DNA of 64,000 nt from Liolophura sinensis. Taxonomy: Eukaryota; Mollusca; Polyplacophora; Chitonida; Chitonidae. The notes beneath the pieces were generated by a model that was not told the origin of the DNA, searched no databases, and worked only from the letters and a program-made list of their open reading frames with translations. A program made the position numbers and the translations under genes. Where the stretch lies: positions 5,681,001 through 5,745,000 of the forward strand of contig NC_088299.1 in NCBI RefSeq assembly GCF_032854445.1, read 5' to 3'. Shown here piece by piece: positions 1 to 10,382 of this stretch; position 1 is the stretch's first letter; every line of letters begins with the position of its first letter.

Positions 1-687
1 CGTGCACAGAATGTCATCTGAGCTTGAGATCGCTGGTTTCATGTAATACACCATGTCAGTTGTATTCTCACAGGCCTGTTCCAAGACAAAGGAAAAAGAG
101 TGACACGTAGCTCTAAATAGTGAAACCCCACTGATCTGTGTAGGCATATACAAAAATGGGCTGTTTCTTTGGGCATTATAAAAGTATATGTAAACATGCT
201 ATATTCTGCGTTGTCTGAATGACCTGACTGGGACAACCTCTCTAATCGTAGCTAACTTTACACTCTAGTAATGTCCATTTTCCACAGTAAAACCGCGTAA
301 AATTTTTCGTCGGTGATTAAATCAGAAAGCATATGACTTTGGATTTTATTTAAAATGTTTAGGTGCTCCCTATGGTACAGAGCTTAGATAGCACCTTGGC
401 GGAAACCATGAACTAAACTAACGCCTAATTATAAGAAATAAATCAATGGTGATAACTATGAACGCCACTTCGGCAATAATACAACCACGTGCATAGTGGT
501 GATACAAGCTGGGAAAACGGAATGTCCGTGTCTGGGATAGTTGTTGGACCAGCCATTCTGACAGTGGGTTATCGCCCATGGACCTGAGATCTCCAATGAT
601 CTAACGTATATTAATGGACTGGGTCGAAATACTCAAGACTGACAGCACTGGAAGATCGAAAACTGAGGAAACATGAAAGATCAAATG
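1..687. other. No recognisable gene
   Basis: AT-rich non-coding sequence. I see no long open frame, splice-bounded exon or repeat that I recognise here. Confidence 0.5.
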
Positions 688-829
688 AATTTTGATTTGA
701 TTTGATTGGCGTTTTACGCCATACTCAAGAATATTTCACTTATACGACGGCGGCCAGCATTATGGTGGGTGGAAACCGGGCATGGCCCGGAGGAAACTCA
801 CGACCATCCGCAGGTTGCTGGCAGACCAA
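688..829 (-). repeat. SINE family A, 3' part
   Basis: Reverse-oriented copy of the commonest repeat in the window, here called SINE-A. It starts with the TTTGATTGG tail and runs through the body (TTTTACGCC, TATACGACGGCGGCCAGCA, GGAAACCGGGC) to GTTGCTGGCAGACC. The tRNA-like head is missing. Short open frames across it are not genes. Confidence 0.85.
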
Positions 830-1002
830 GATCAAGTGAAACATTACGGTCTGCAGACGGCTTTCATATTATATGTACAAAGAATTGTTATTTAACAAAC
901 TGATTCTGATTTTATAACTGGAAACTTTAAGGCCTGTCTTCGACAAACACAACATAATACATTCTTTTTTATTTATTATTGATTTGTCTATGCCTTGTAT
1001 AT

Positions 1003-1210
1003 GCGTGGCCGAGTGTTAGCGCGCCAGCTCAACACAAAGATTCAGAAGCCTCTCGTCAATGAGTACAGCTGATGCTGGTTTACTTTGGACGGTTTGCCAG
1101 CAAGCTGCGGATGGTTGTGAGTTTCTCCCGGGTTTTACCTGGTTTTCTCTAGACAATAATGCTGGCCACCGTCGTATAAGTGAAAGATTCTTGAGCAAGG
1201 CGTGAAACTC
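1003..1210 (+). repeat. SINE family A, diverged copy
   Basis: Plus-oriented, near full-length but diverged SINE-A. The tRNA-like head (GTTAGCGCGCC) is followed by the CTGCGGATGGT body and the CGTCGTATAAGTGAAAGATT end. Confidence 0.75.
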
Positions 1211-1628
1211 AAACATTAAATAAAAATATTACACAGGATTATTATTTCAAGAAAGGATTCTGACTGTATTACTGGTTATTTAAGATCCCGTTTTCGACAA
1301 ACACCAAACAATATGTTCTTTTTAAAATGATCATTGAGTCTCCCTTTCCTTTTAGTTGTATATGAAAAAGGAACACAAATATGCATAATAAATCTCACCT
1401 TTTCGGCGGCACAGCCTAGGTAAAATCTGATATTCTTCTCATCTGTCTTAACACGAGCTGAATAGCACACCTGTAATTGTTCTTGTTATTAAATTCACCC
1501 AAAACAGCTCAAATATTTTAAGACAAAAAAGTGACCATGTATATATGCCTGACAAAAAATGTCTGTCTAAAACTATAAAAACTAAGCAGCACATCAGAGC
1601 TTGTAATTTCGAGTTAACATTCTTTCCG

Positions 1629-1877
1629 GGGCCTCCGTGGTTCAGTTGGTTAGCGCACTATCGCATCGTAATAACCCAGGGGCCTCTCAACAATGCGATC
1701 ACTGTGAATTCAAGTCCAGGCCGTACTTCCTCTCAGGCCGTACGTGGGAAGGTCTACCAGCAACCTGCGGATGGTCGTGGGCTTCCCCCGGGCTCTGCCC
1801 GGTTTCCACCCACCATAATACTGGCCGCCGTCGTATAAGTGAAATATTCTAGAGTACGGCCTAAAACACCAACCAGA
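1629..1877 (+). repeat. SINE family A, full length
   Basis: Full-length plus-strand SINE-A. The head at 1629-1720 looks like a tRNA promoter: an A-box-like GGTTCAGTTGGTTAGCGC and a B-box-like GAATTCAAGTCC. The body carries CCTGCGGATGGTCGTGGG and GGGCTCTGCCCGG, and the copy ends AAAACACCAACCA. It is a good local reference for the family. Confidence 0.9.
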
Positions 1878-1914
1878 AAGCAGAAGTTAACATTCTTTCC
1901 AGTAAGGTCGTAGT

Positions 1915-2032
1915 TTTCTTCGGGCTCTGCCCGGTTTCATCGGGCTCTTCCCGGTTTCATCGGGCTCTTCCCGGTTTCATCCCACGATAATGCTGACCGC
2001 CATCGTATAACAAATATTCTAGATTCTAAAAT
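1915..2032 (+). repeat. SINE family A fragment with internal triplication
   Basis: Partial SINE-A body in which a 20-base block (CGGGCTCTTCCCGGTTTCAT) occurs three times in a row (about 1925-1984). The usual ATAATGCTG...CGTATAA end follows. The triplication is a local expansion not seen in the other copies. Confidence 0.75.
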
Positions 2033-2999
2033 ATCCAAGAAAAAATAAATAAATTGAACAGAAGCTGAAGAACATTTCTCATCAGACAGACGATATTAGA
2101 CCCTATCGTTAGACGATTCATTCAGCAATTCATTTATGTGCTTGAAACATCCGTTGTCTTCTCTTTCCATAAATCTGTATTAGTTTCATGCTATATATAC
2201 AATGTTATCTCAGACTTGGCAATTATTGACCAGGACAGTTTTGGTTGGCAGATGGTATACGACTGTCATATTTCAACGGCATGTAATTTTTGCAAGATTC
2301 TTGATGTCTTTAGATTTCCAATTCACTTGCCATAAAAAGCTGCACAAATTGCGCTCTCAGCCAAATACCGGGTTACGTTCCCAAATGTCCATTCCAAGTA
2401 AAACCAGAGATTTCTCTTCGGACATGTTGTCAGTTTACCTCTGTTAGGATTTTTCCAACTTTTCATGTAATAGTAAAATAGTGGTAAGAACACATGAAAC
2501 TATGGCGCATAGTTACGTAAGGCTCTATACGGATCTTCATATTTCCAGCGCTTTTTCGAAAGCACAGCGCGGGATTCACTAGTCATAAGGGGCTGCACAA
2601 AGATGAAACTTTCGGTTAATCTTTGGGTGACGATCTGCAGAGTGTTCCTAAATAGTCCCTTCAAAGCAGAGTTTAAAGGACAAGAAGTTAAGTGTAATGT
2701 CTGTCTTATTAGGAGGTCCCAATCTTAAACTTACGTGGCCTGGTGAACAGGACAGGACTTCCTGGGTCTGGCTTGGATCCCTCAGACCACTTCCGGTTAG
2801 ACATTGTAACTGTTGTAGATCTGAATAATGGACAATTCAAAGTTTAGGCAACATTGCAATGAACATCTATATGGTTACAGCACGGTAAAGGAACCAAATA
2901 TTTATTATTTATTAACCAATAAGACTTGCAGGAGGAAATGGAGCAATCAGTCTACATTTTACAAAACTGTTAAAGTTTAAGAGAGTCAGGCTTTATGGG
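2033..2999. other. No recognisable gene
   Basis: Non-coding AT-rich stretch. The short open frames at 2138-2447 have no domain, splice context or family resemblance that I can see. Confidence 0.4.
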
Positions 3000-3292
3000 T
3001 GTAAAAACTTACCAAAGGTTTTACAGTGGTGAATATTGCACAACGGTACGTGTAGTGCGGCAGCCAGCACCTAATAAGGTGTCAAGACTCACCAAACGTT
3101 TACTTTAGACAGGTGAATGTTGCAAAGAGGCCTATATGTAGTATAGCAGTCACCTGGTTTAATGTGTTGAGACTCACGAAACGTTTAATTTGGACCGGCA
3201 GACATGTAGTGTTGCAGTAAGGTATCATTAAAATGTTAAGACTCACCAAACGTTTTACACAGGTGACTGTTGCAATAAGGTGTAGTGCAGCA
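3000..3292. repeat. Imperfect tandem repeats of about 85 bases
   Basis: About four diverged direct units, each with a GACTCACCAAACGTTT-like core followed by an AGGTGA.TGTTGCA.. segment and TAGTGCAGCA. They are too diverged to give an exact unit length by eye. Confidence 0.55.
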
Positions 3293-4159
3293 CCGTTCAC
3301 ATTCGCCATGGATTCCTGACGGTTTTAACTCTCTCAAAACATCACACACCTGTTCAAAGACAGCACATATGTTTATGTTTGACGTGATATTTAACTTTTT
3401 CGGAAAAAAAGGATTATCATTCGTTGTTCCGCGACGTCACAGATTAAAATTTATTGTTCAGTGGCCGGTCTTACAAAGCTGACACAAAGCTATGTCAAGC
3501 ACCTTTACCATGGTGACAAGCCTCTTCACTATATTTTACTATGTAAGTCACTCCTGGTACATAATACAATTTCTTCTCAAGACCCCTGGGCCCAGTTTCA
3601 CGAAGATGTCGTACATGTACAATATTCGCACCTATAGGACAATGGTACAGTATCAACAGTGACGTACAAAATATCGTACAGCAGATGTTCGATGAAAAAT
3701 GTCGTACGTCGCTGTGTGAAACTCGGCCTTGATCGGGTGTCGCAGACTATATCGGTTAGTCATCAACTTACAAATGGTTTCTGTTTATTTCTGTTTGTTC
3801 TCACATCTAAGTGCTTTGCAGATAAAACTCTTAGAGATGCAATACATTGGACAACCCTACATAGATGTAAATGACTGAAAATATATACATGTGTTGCCAT
3901 ATACTAAACTGATCATATGCACATATTGTGTAAATTACAATGTAGATATATGCTAACGCTGGACACCAACTTTCTGTATTTAAAGGATGTCTTGTGCAAA
4001 AAGAACTCGACGAAATGTGTCAGCTCACAATTCTTTGTACAATGTACGTCTTTTTCGTGCTTTGATAAACACCAAACATCCACACGCCTACCAGCGATCC
4101 ATGACTTAAGCACGTTGGTATGAGAATCGGTGTATACTTGTTGGAGGCCACCATGGACG
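3293..4159. other. No recognisable gene
   Basis: Non-coding by inspection. The several TCGTACA-rich short stretches at 3600-3720 are the only pattern I see. Confidence 0.35.
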
Positions 4160-4390
4160 AGTACTAAGCGTGCAAACACAGAACAATAACTCAGGAGCCT
4201 CTCACCAAATCTCATGCTGGTTTTCTATCCGGTTGAATGTGGGATGGCCTTAGAGCAATCTGCGGATTGCTGTGAAAACTTTGCACGTCCGCTTTCCTTC
4301 GACAACAACAATGGCCGCCGTAATATAAGTGGAACAATCTTGAGTACGGCGTAAATCACCAATCAAATCGGTAAAGAGAGTAAATAAGTA
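4160..4390 (+). repeat. SINE family A, degraded
   Basis: Diverged plus-oriented SINE-A. It keeps CAGGAGCCTCTCACCAA, CAATCTGCGGAT, GGCCGCCGTAATATAAGTGGAA and CGGCGTAAATCACCAATCAAAT. A nearly intact opposite-oriented copy starts only about 50 bases downstream. Confidence 0.65.
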
Positions 4391-4442
4391 AAACACGTAT
4401 ATAGTTTTCAAAACAACATGAAAACAAACTATGCCTTTTTGA

Positions 4443-4719
4443 TTTTTTTTTTTTTTTTTTTTTTTTTTGATTGGTGTTTTACGCCGTACTCAAGAATATT
4501 TCACTTATACGACGGCGGCCAGCATTATGGTGGGTGGAAACCGGGCAGAGCCCGGCGGAAACCCACGACCATCCGCAGGTTGCTGGCAGACCTTCCCACG
4601 TACGGCCGTAGAGGAAGCCAGCATGAGCTGGTCTTGAACTCACAGCGACCGCATTGGTGAGAGGCTTCTGGGTCACTACGCTGCGCTAGCGCGCTAACCG
4701 ACTGAGCCACGGAGGCCCC
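4443..4719 (-). repeat. SINE family A, full length with target-site duplication
   Basis: Reverse-oriented full-length SINE-A with a long T run (about 4443-4468, the poly-A side) and an intact tRNA-like head (GGCTCAGTCGGTTAGCGCGC on the minus strand). Perfect 11-base direct repeats, TGCCTTTTTGA, flank it at 4432-4442 and 4720-4730. These are the expected target-site duplications of LINE-assisted insertion. The clean ends suggest a young copy. Confidence 0.92.
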
Positions 4720-5048
4720 TGCCTTTTTGACAGTCCAGGCAATACGAATATTTACTGAAATTGTGTACATATCGTAATGATAAAAACTGTCAATATTACC
4801 TTTTCATGTTTACAACCAAGACTGTAGAAAATATTGTCACCGACAATTATCTCTTTCGTGACACATTCCTGTAAAAAAGAAAGCATTTGCATTGCCATGG
4901 TCAACAATCGTACTCTTTACAGTGCATGCGCCTCTCCCTACATTCGCTTTACACCGCTGCAGGAAGTGATGTCAGCAAACACAAAAACTCTCTCTAAAAC
5001 TTTGTTTCTAGTATTACTGTGTACACGCGTATTCTCTTCGTCAAAAGT

Positions 5049-5373
5049 GCGACCGGCCCCGATAGCACATTTGGTAGAGCGTCCGGGTCGAAAGCGGTAG
5101 ATCCAGGGTCAATACTGGGTCGGGCCACACCTAAGACCTTAAAATGCTTGGCGTTAAGGGGATAGTGTGACCGGTATGAGTATAATGACAGGTGGGGCAG
5201 CTTACTTGCCTTCGGTAAGGCGTTTCAGTGAAGCAGCACTAGATAAAAGAGCGGAAAAATGGAAACCTGTCCTGCATCAAGCAGGCGTATTACATACACT
5301 CTAAGGACTTCGTCGTCGTCAAATGACTGAAAAGTTGTTAAGTACGACGTTAAACCCCAAGCACTCATTCACT
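5049..5373 (+). repeat. SINE family B, full length
   Basis: Second tRNA-derived family, here called SINE-B. The head at about 5053-5110 reads GCCCCGATAGCACATTTGG, then AGATCCAGGGTCAA as B-box-like sequence. The body includes CACACCTAAGACCTTAAAA and CTTACTTGCCTTCGGTAAGG. The tail is CGTCGTCGTCAAATGACTG, then ACGACGTTAAACCCCAAGCA and CACTC repeats. Confidence 0.85.
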
Positions 5374-6557
5374 CTAAAGTGTGTACAGCATGACTCTTAC
5401 AAACACGTGAAATAATTTAATTGATGAATATTGACAAAACAGTTTGGCACGAGGACACCAGTGATGAGACTAAGTCTTCGTCCATCACACTGGCTCCAAA
5501 GGCCAAGCCGGTCTAGTGAGAGAGGATTGTGGTGGGTAATATATACCGGTATTAGTCCGGTATTACATATATTATAAAAACAAAACAATAAAAGTATAGG
5601 AAATATTGTAAAAGTATCAGTCGAACTGAAGTTCCATCTTAAACAGTTCTCATGACAAAATAAAGGAGACGGAGGCATCGCTGGTTCAGATAGCTAAAAC
5701 GCTGGTTAGGTGCAGGTATCGAACCGTGGTCTTTCGTATATTGTAATTTTTACGAATACTGTAAAATGATGCCAAAATCAGACAAATGAACGTGAGAACT
5801 TATTTACAAATATGGTCTTTTTTATACATTTTAGACTTTTTCAGAGTAAAACGGCATTTGAAAATATTTTCGTCTGGTGGGAATTCCGGACTACCTCGTC
5901 GTATATATCGTCATTATATAATAATTTTCTAAATAAGGATGTGATGCATGTAAAATGAATTTATTGGAATGACAATTTGTTGTTCTATTTCTTTTATCCA
6001 AACACATGCATTTAATCTGAAATACGATACTATTTCTGAATATGTTAAAAATATAGTTATGATCAAAATCCAGGATGAACACATTTGTTAGCCAAAAAGA
6101 TCAAATTGTTGTGCAAATATATTTATAAATATATGTTAGATACTGATGCATAATATTATTACAATATATACCAAGAGGTGGTTCCAAATACCCACCATAC
6201 AAAAAATATTTTCAAGAGTCTTTTTCTCTTCAAAGAAGTATCGAGAAAAAATATGTGACCACTGTTACAACTAACTTTTCGCATTCTTTCATTTACGTAA
6301 TTTTTATGCTTTTTTTAGCATTTAAGAAGGACCATACCTCATACATGGAGCATACTGTCGTCCGTTCACATTCTTCCGGCGTTACAACCTCTGGGCATGC
6401 AAAACACTTTAGTCCTGCATAAAATAAGAGGTAATGAAGCAATTATAAACTTTGTCTGCAGTCGGTTCAATTCTACAAACAATTAATACTAAACAATGTC
6501 ACGATTGATAATATTGTGACGTCATGGCCTGATGACAACACAGCACTTTGATTAATC
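5374..6557. other. No recognisable gene
   Basis: AT-rich non-coding stretch. Around 6190-6240 a segment (AAATACCCACCAT...AAAATATTTT) resembles 42250-42290, so it is probably an unnamed dispersed repeat. Confidence 0.35.
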
Positions 6558-6673
6558 CTAGACCAGTGACGTTAATAAATTTCAATTAACGTCACGGGGC
6601 GGAGCGAAGCCTTTCAGACGACTGATTGGCTATTTCATGCAAAGCCACGCCCTCTCTACTGTCACTGGTCTGT
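6558..6673. repeat. Nested inverted repeats with CRE-like half sites
   Basis: Outer arms GACCAGTGAC (about 6561-6570) and GTCACTGGTC (about 6661-6670) enclose a second hairpin with arms GTGACGTTAAT and ATTAACGTCAC (about 6566-6595). A TGACGTCA palindrome lies just upstream at 6517-6524, and a GGGGCGGAG and an ATTGGCT lie nearby. It could be a small foldback element or a promoter-like cluster. No gene is visible on either side. Confidence 0.5.
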
Positions 6674-7697
6674 CAGTGTGTCATCCCAACAGCCGTTGTT
6701 ATGTCACATGGTCGGTGACCTGTCAATCAATGTCTGCTCACTCGGCGCACGGTTTCTCCCCTACCGTCTTCATATGAAGACGTTTTCTTCATCAATAAGT
6801 ACTTTGGAATTAAATCCTGTGATTGGCTGAAAACACCATCGATAGCCAATCTGTCGTCTAAATAACAGTTAGAATACAACCCTGACTGAGATAAATTAAT
6901 CAGAGGGTATATTTCACCGGTTACGTGTGACCATTTGCCAGCTATCACACTGTGTTCTCTGCACCGGTATTACCCTCTTGGCTCTAGTCTTTTATGTTAT
7001 AAGCGCTATGAAGATTCTCCCAACCAAAGGACCACTGACTGTTTAGGAGAGTTCATTAGGACTTGAATTGATCAATGAGGTGTTGAATCCACCATCGGTT
7101 GGTTCGGCTACTGTTTTACATCAGCGCTTTGCCAAGCAGACAACTTTCAACAGAGTTTGGTTAGAGCGCAGAGAAAACCACCCAAGCCAAAGTAGCGCAT
7201 GTCACGCAAATTGTGCTTAGTGTAATCTCAAAACTAATAGTACTAGTGAATCCGAGCTTAGAGTAATGTACAGGCACGTGCGTGTAGTAAATGGTGATCG
7301 TGTTTAATATGGAAGACAACCAGAAACCGTCCTAAACATATGCTACATGTCACACCTGGTGATGTCACGGTAACCCAGCTAAACCAACCGTTGCCATGGT
7401 TAGATCAGGACATTTAGTGTTTGTCAATGGTCCTGTTAGTGAATAAACCGGCGTGCTTTAAATGGCAATAAGCCGATAAGCGACCAAATCCTACCGATAA
7501 TCTCTGACTTCCAGTTTCCGTTGTTAATAGGCCAGTCCTGTCCAATTACCAGAATAACGGCTGCAAAGAAACTAGAGAATACTGAAATAAAAAAAGTTTT
7601 ATGAACGCAAATGCAGGATTAATGGAATTATATCAAAAACGAAAACAAACAAAAAAATTTAAAAAAAAACAAACAAATTAGAAAAAAACACACACAC
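6674..7697. other. No recognisable gene
   Basis: Non-coding by inspection. It ends in an A-rich stretch (7580-7690) just before a composite SINE. Confidence 0.35.
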
Positions 7698-8102
7698 GGG
7701 GACCTCCGTGACTTAGTTGGTTAGCGCTCTTGCGCAGACCCAGGACCCTCTCACTAATGCGGTCGCCCATGCTGGCCTCCTTTTCCGGCGGCAACCTGCA
7801 TTTCTCCAAGGACTGCTGGAGGCCTCCAAAGACTGATGGAGGCCGAGGTGGCCGAGGTGGTCAGCACGCCTGGGCGGTGTAATGATCCAGGAGCCTCCCA
7901 CCATCGCGGTCACTGTGGGTTCACGTCCAGCTCATGCTAGCTTCTTCTCCAGCCTTTCTTGGGAAGGTCTGACAGCAACCTGTGGATTCTCGTGGGTTTC
8001 CCTCGGGCTCTGCCCGGTTTCCACCTACCATAATGCTGGCCGCCAGCATAAGTCAAATATTCTTGAGTACGGCATAAAGCACCAATCAAATAAATCAATA
8101 AA
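7698..8102 (+). repeat. Composite SINE family A (two joined copies)
   Basis: A head-containing partial SINE-A (7700-7800, CTCCGTGACTTAGTTGGTTAGC) is followed by a short GGAGGCC-rich spacer. A second, nearly complete SINE-A body then runs to CACCAATCAAATAAATCAAT. It probably arose by one copy inserting into, or recombining with, another. Confidence 0.75.
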
Positions 8103-8829
8103 TAAATTCTTAATTTCCACATCGTTGTATTTCAACTGCAGTTTTGAGCTTAGTTAGCTGTGTATAGGTATGAAACCACTATAAGACATTATTCAGAAGC
8201 TGATCAACACAAAAGCCTATGCAATAACTGGTTCTGAAGACGTAGAAGAAATGAGTGCCGGTTCTGCATGCAGCAAATACCGCTAGCCCCAAACGTCACC
8301 GGAAATGACCGGTCCAAATGGTCAGCATATGTCCACATGCTCCATGCTGACATATGTGCCCCAGAGTGACAATTGTCTCCATTCACTAAGAATGCCACTT
8401 TTGTCTTTCCACGCCGTGAGCAAACGATAAGAAACGACACTGCATACACTCAGATAAGATAAAGCTAATGTATGCTGTGAAAAGAAGTAGGTCCTTTTGA
8501 ACAAACAGGCGTGCTGGCGCACACGTATGTACAGGGGCTAAAGACATGGTTTCGGAAAACAGAACTGTTCTCTCTATATGTACAAACATTTGCTGTTATC
8601 GACCAAAAGTGGTAGGTAGTGCAGAGCAGTACACCGTAACATATATTGGTGACAGAAAAGAAACGGAATAACTGAGGCTTTTAACACCTTACCTATGGAA
8701 ACGTACGCGTTCATTGCAACAAGCGACTCCTGTCCGCTCCTTATCTAGATATCATTTCTAGGCTATAGCTCACTTGATGCAAGGCATATCTCATCTGATA
8801 TGGACGTCGACTGCTTGTTGGTTAATAAA
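8103..8829. other. No recognisable gene
   Basis: Non-coding. Reverse-strand open frames of 66-81 codons overlap each other here and show no domain. Confidence 0.35.
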
Positions 8830-9069
8830 CAAAGTATTTCTATCATATGCTTAAGGACATGCGTTAGTTTTGTTAAAAACTTTTAATACTAATGAAGCTT
8901 GAAATAATGTTTGTTCGGACTAGATACATTTCTGTCATTGTTACATACTGCAAAAGTATTTCTATCATATATTTAAGGACATGCGTGAGTTTTGTTAAAA
9001 ACTTTTAATACTAATGAAGCTTGAAATAATGTTCGGACTAGATACATTTCTGTCATTGTTACATACTGC
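8830..9069. repeat. Direct tandem duplication of about 120 bases
   Basis: Two adjacent copies (8830-8951 and 8952-9069) share AAAGTATTTCTATCATAT, AAGGACATGCGT.AGTTTTG and the end GTCATTGTTACATACTGC. The second has lost four bases (TGTT). They are followed to about 9310 by looser TTGTTA...TACTGCAGC repeats. Confidence 0.85.
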
Positions 9070-9310
9070 ACGCAGTTATTGTTATTTTTTAGCCATTGTT
9101 ATATCGATTTGATATTGTTGTGTAAAACTATACTTCAGCTATTGGTGCATGTATGTGCTGCATTTATTGTTACAGAATGTATTTATTATTTTATATAACC
9201 ATACTTCAGTTATTGCTATATACTGCCGTGTTTCGTCGTATACTGTAGCTATTGTTACATGCAGCTGTACCACAGCTACCGTTATATACTGCAGCTATTG
9301 TTAAGTGATT

Positions 9311-10382
9311 CCTCCCTTTGCCCTTCTCACAAAATCTCTCACTTCAGTATTCCCCCACTCCCGCCTAATCATTGTTGTTTTTTTTTATATCTGATTAAAT
9401 TTGCATAGAATTTTTATGCATTATAACACGCCGAATAATATCTGAAGGAATGTATATGGTAACGCGGGTATTGTGAAGAGGGCAGGATAACAAACATTTG
9501 GGAGTTTTGTCCCCTACCTGTCAGCTGGAAAAGAAACGGTCATTATTTTGTCGAAAATGGAATAAACTATCTAAAACTTCAACTTTACCTGTATCTTGGC
9601 ATGATGAATCTAATATTAACCAGTAAAAGAACCAGGAAAATTGTCCAAATTCAAAACAAGAAAACCGAATACTTATAATTAGTCCCCTCCCCCCAAAAAA
9701 ACCTAGAAACTCCTGATTGGTTAAAATTAATAACATGGTGGCGCTTTTGATTATCTCAATGCGCCATTTTGCTTAGCCTGCCTCTAAATTGCGATATCTC
9801 GATTCTGCAACATCACAAAAAGGAAAAGTTATGGTTTTTAAAAACTTCAAGTGGAATATATACATTTTTCCAAGTGTTGCATTTTCCTTTAAATGTAGAT
9901 GTGGGAAAATAATGGAGTTTTAGCACAACAGATTGTTAGTTAGCAAAGTATGGTTTACAAAACTGGTATTAATCAATGTAGACCTTGTTGTGACTTAACA
10001 ATGCTTGTTAATAGTTATTGAACACCGATTCCCTGCCCTGGTCAGAGTGATGTCCTAATTAGCCCAACCACTTTGTTATGGAGTACAGCCATACAATCAG
10101 TTTTCAGACTATAATTACGAGAAGGGGCATATCATAAGAAAAACGACAAGCAAATACACATTACCTCTCAAGAGTCAACAGATCCTATAGAATATCTCAT
10201 TGAATTTTGTTTGTGTTCTGTAATAAGCTTATTCTTTTTTTCTTCTCTGGTAAAATGCTTACCTAATTACGCGACACGGTGGTTGAAGACCATTGGGTTA
10301 GCATACATGCACTAAGTTCAGTGGGGGCATGCGCGTGAACAGAAGCTGTCGGAGTTCTCATACCCTAGCGCTGAAGAACAAA
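9311..10382. promoter_or_regulatory. Region upstream of lectin gene L1
   Basis: No gene is visible. It must contain the L1 promoter if L1 is functional, but I see no strong TATA box close to the start. It does not share the upstream block found before L2, L3 and L4. Confidence 0.3.

Noticed and set aside
1629-1720. tRNA gene
   Set aside because: The A-box and B-box-like sequences belong to the head of SINE-A; no cloverleaf is visible. The same applies to SINE-B heads at 5053 and 50444.
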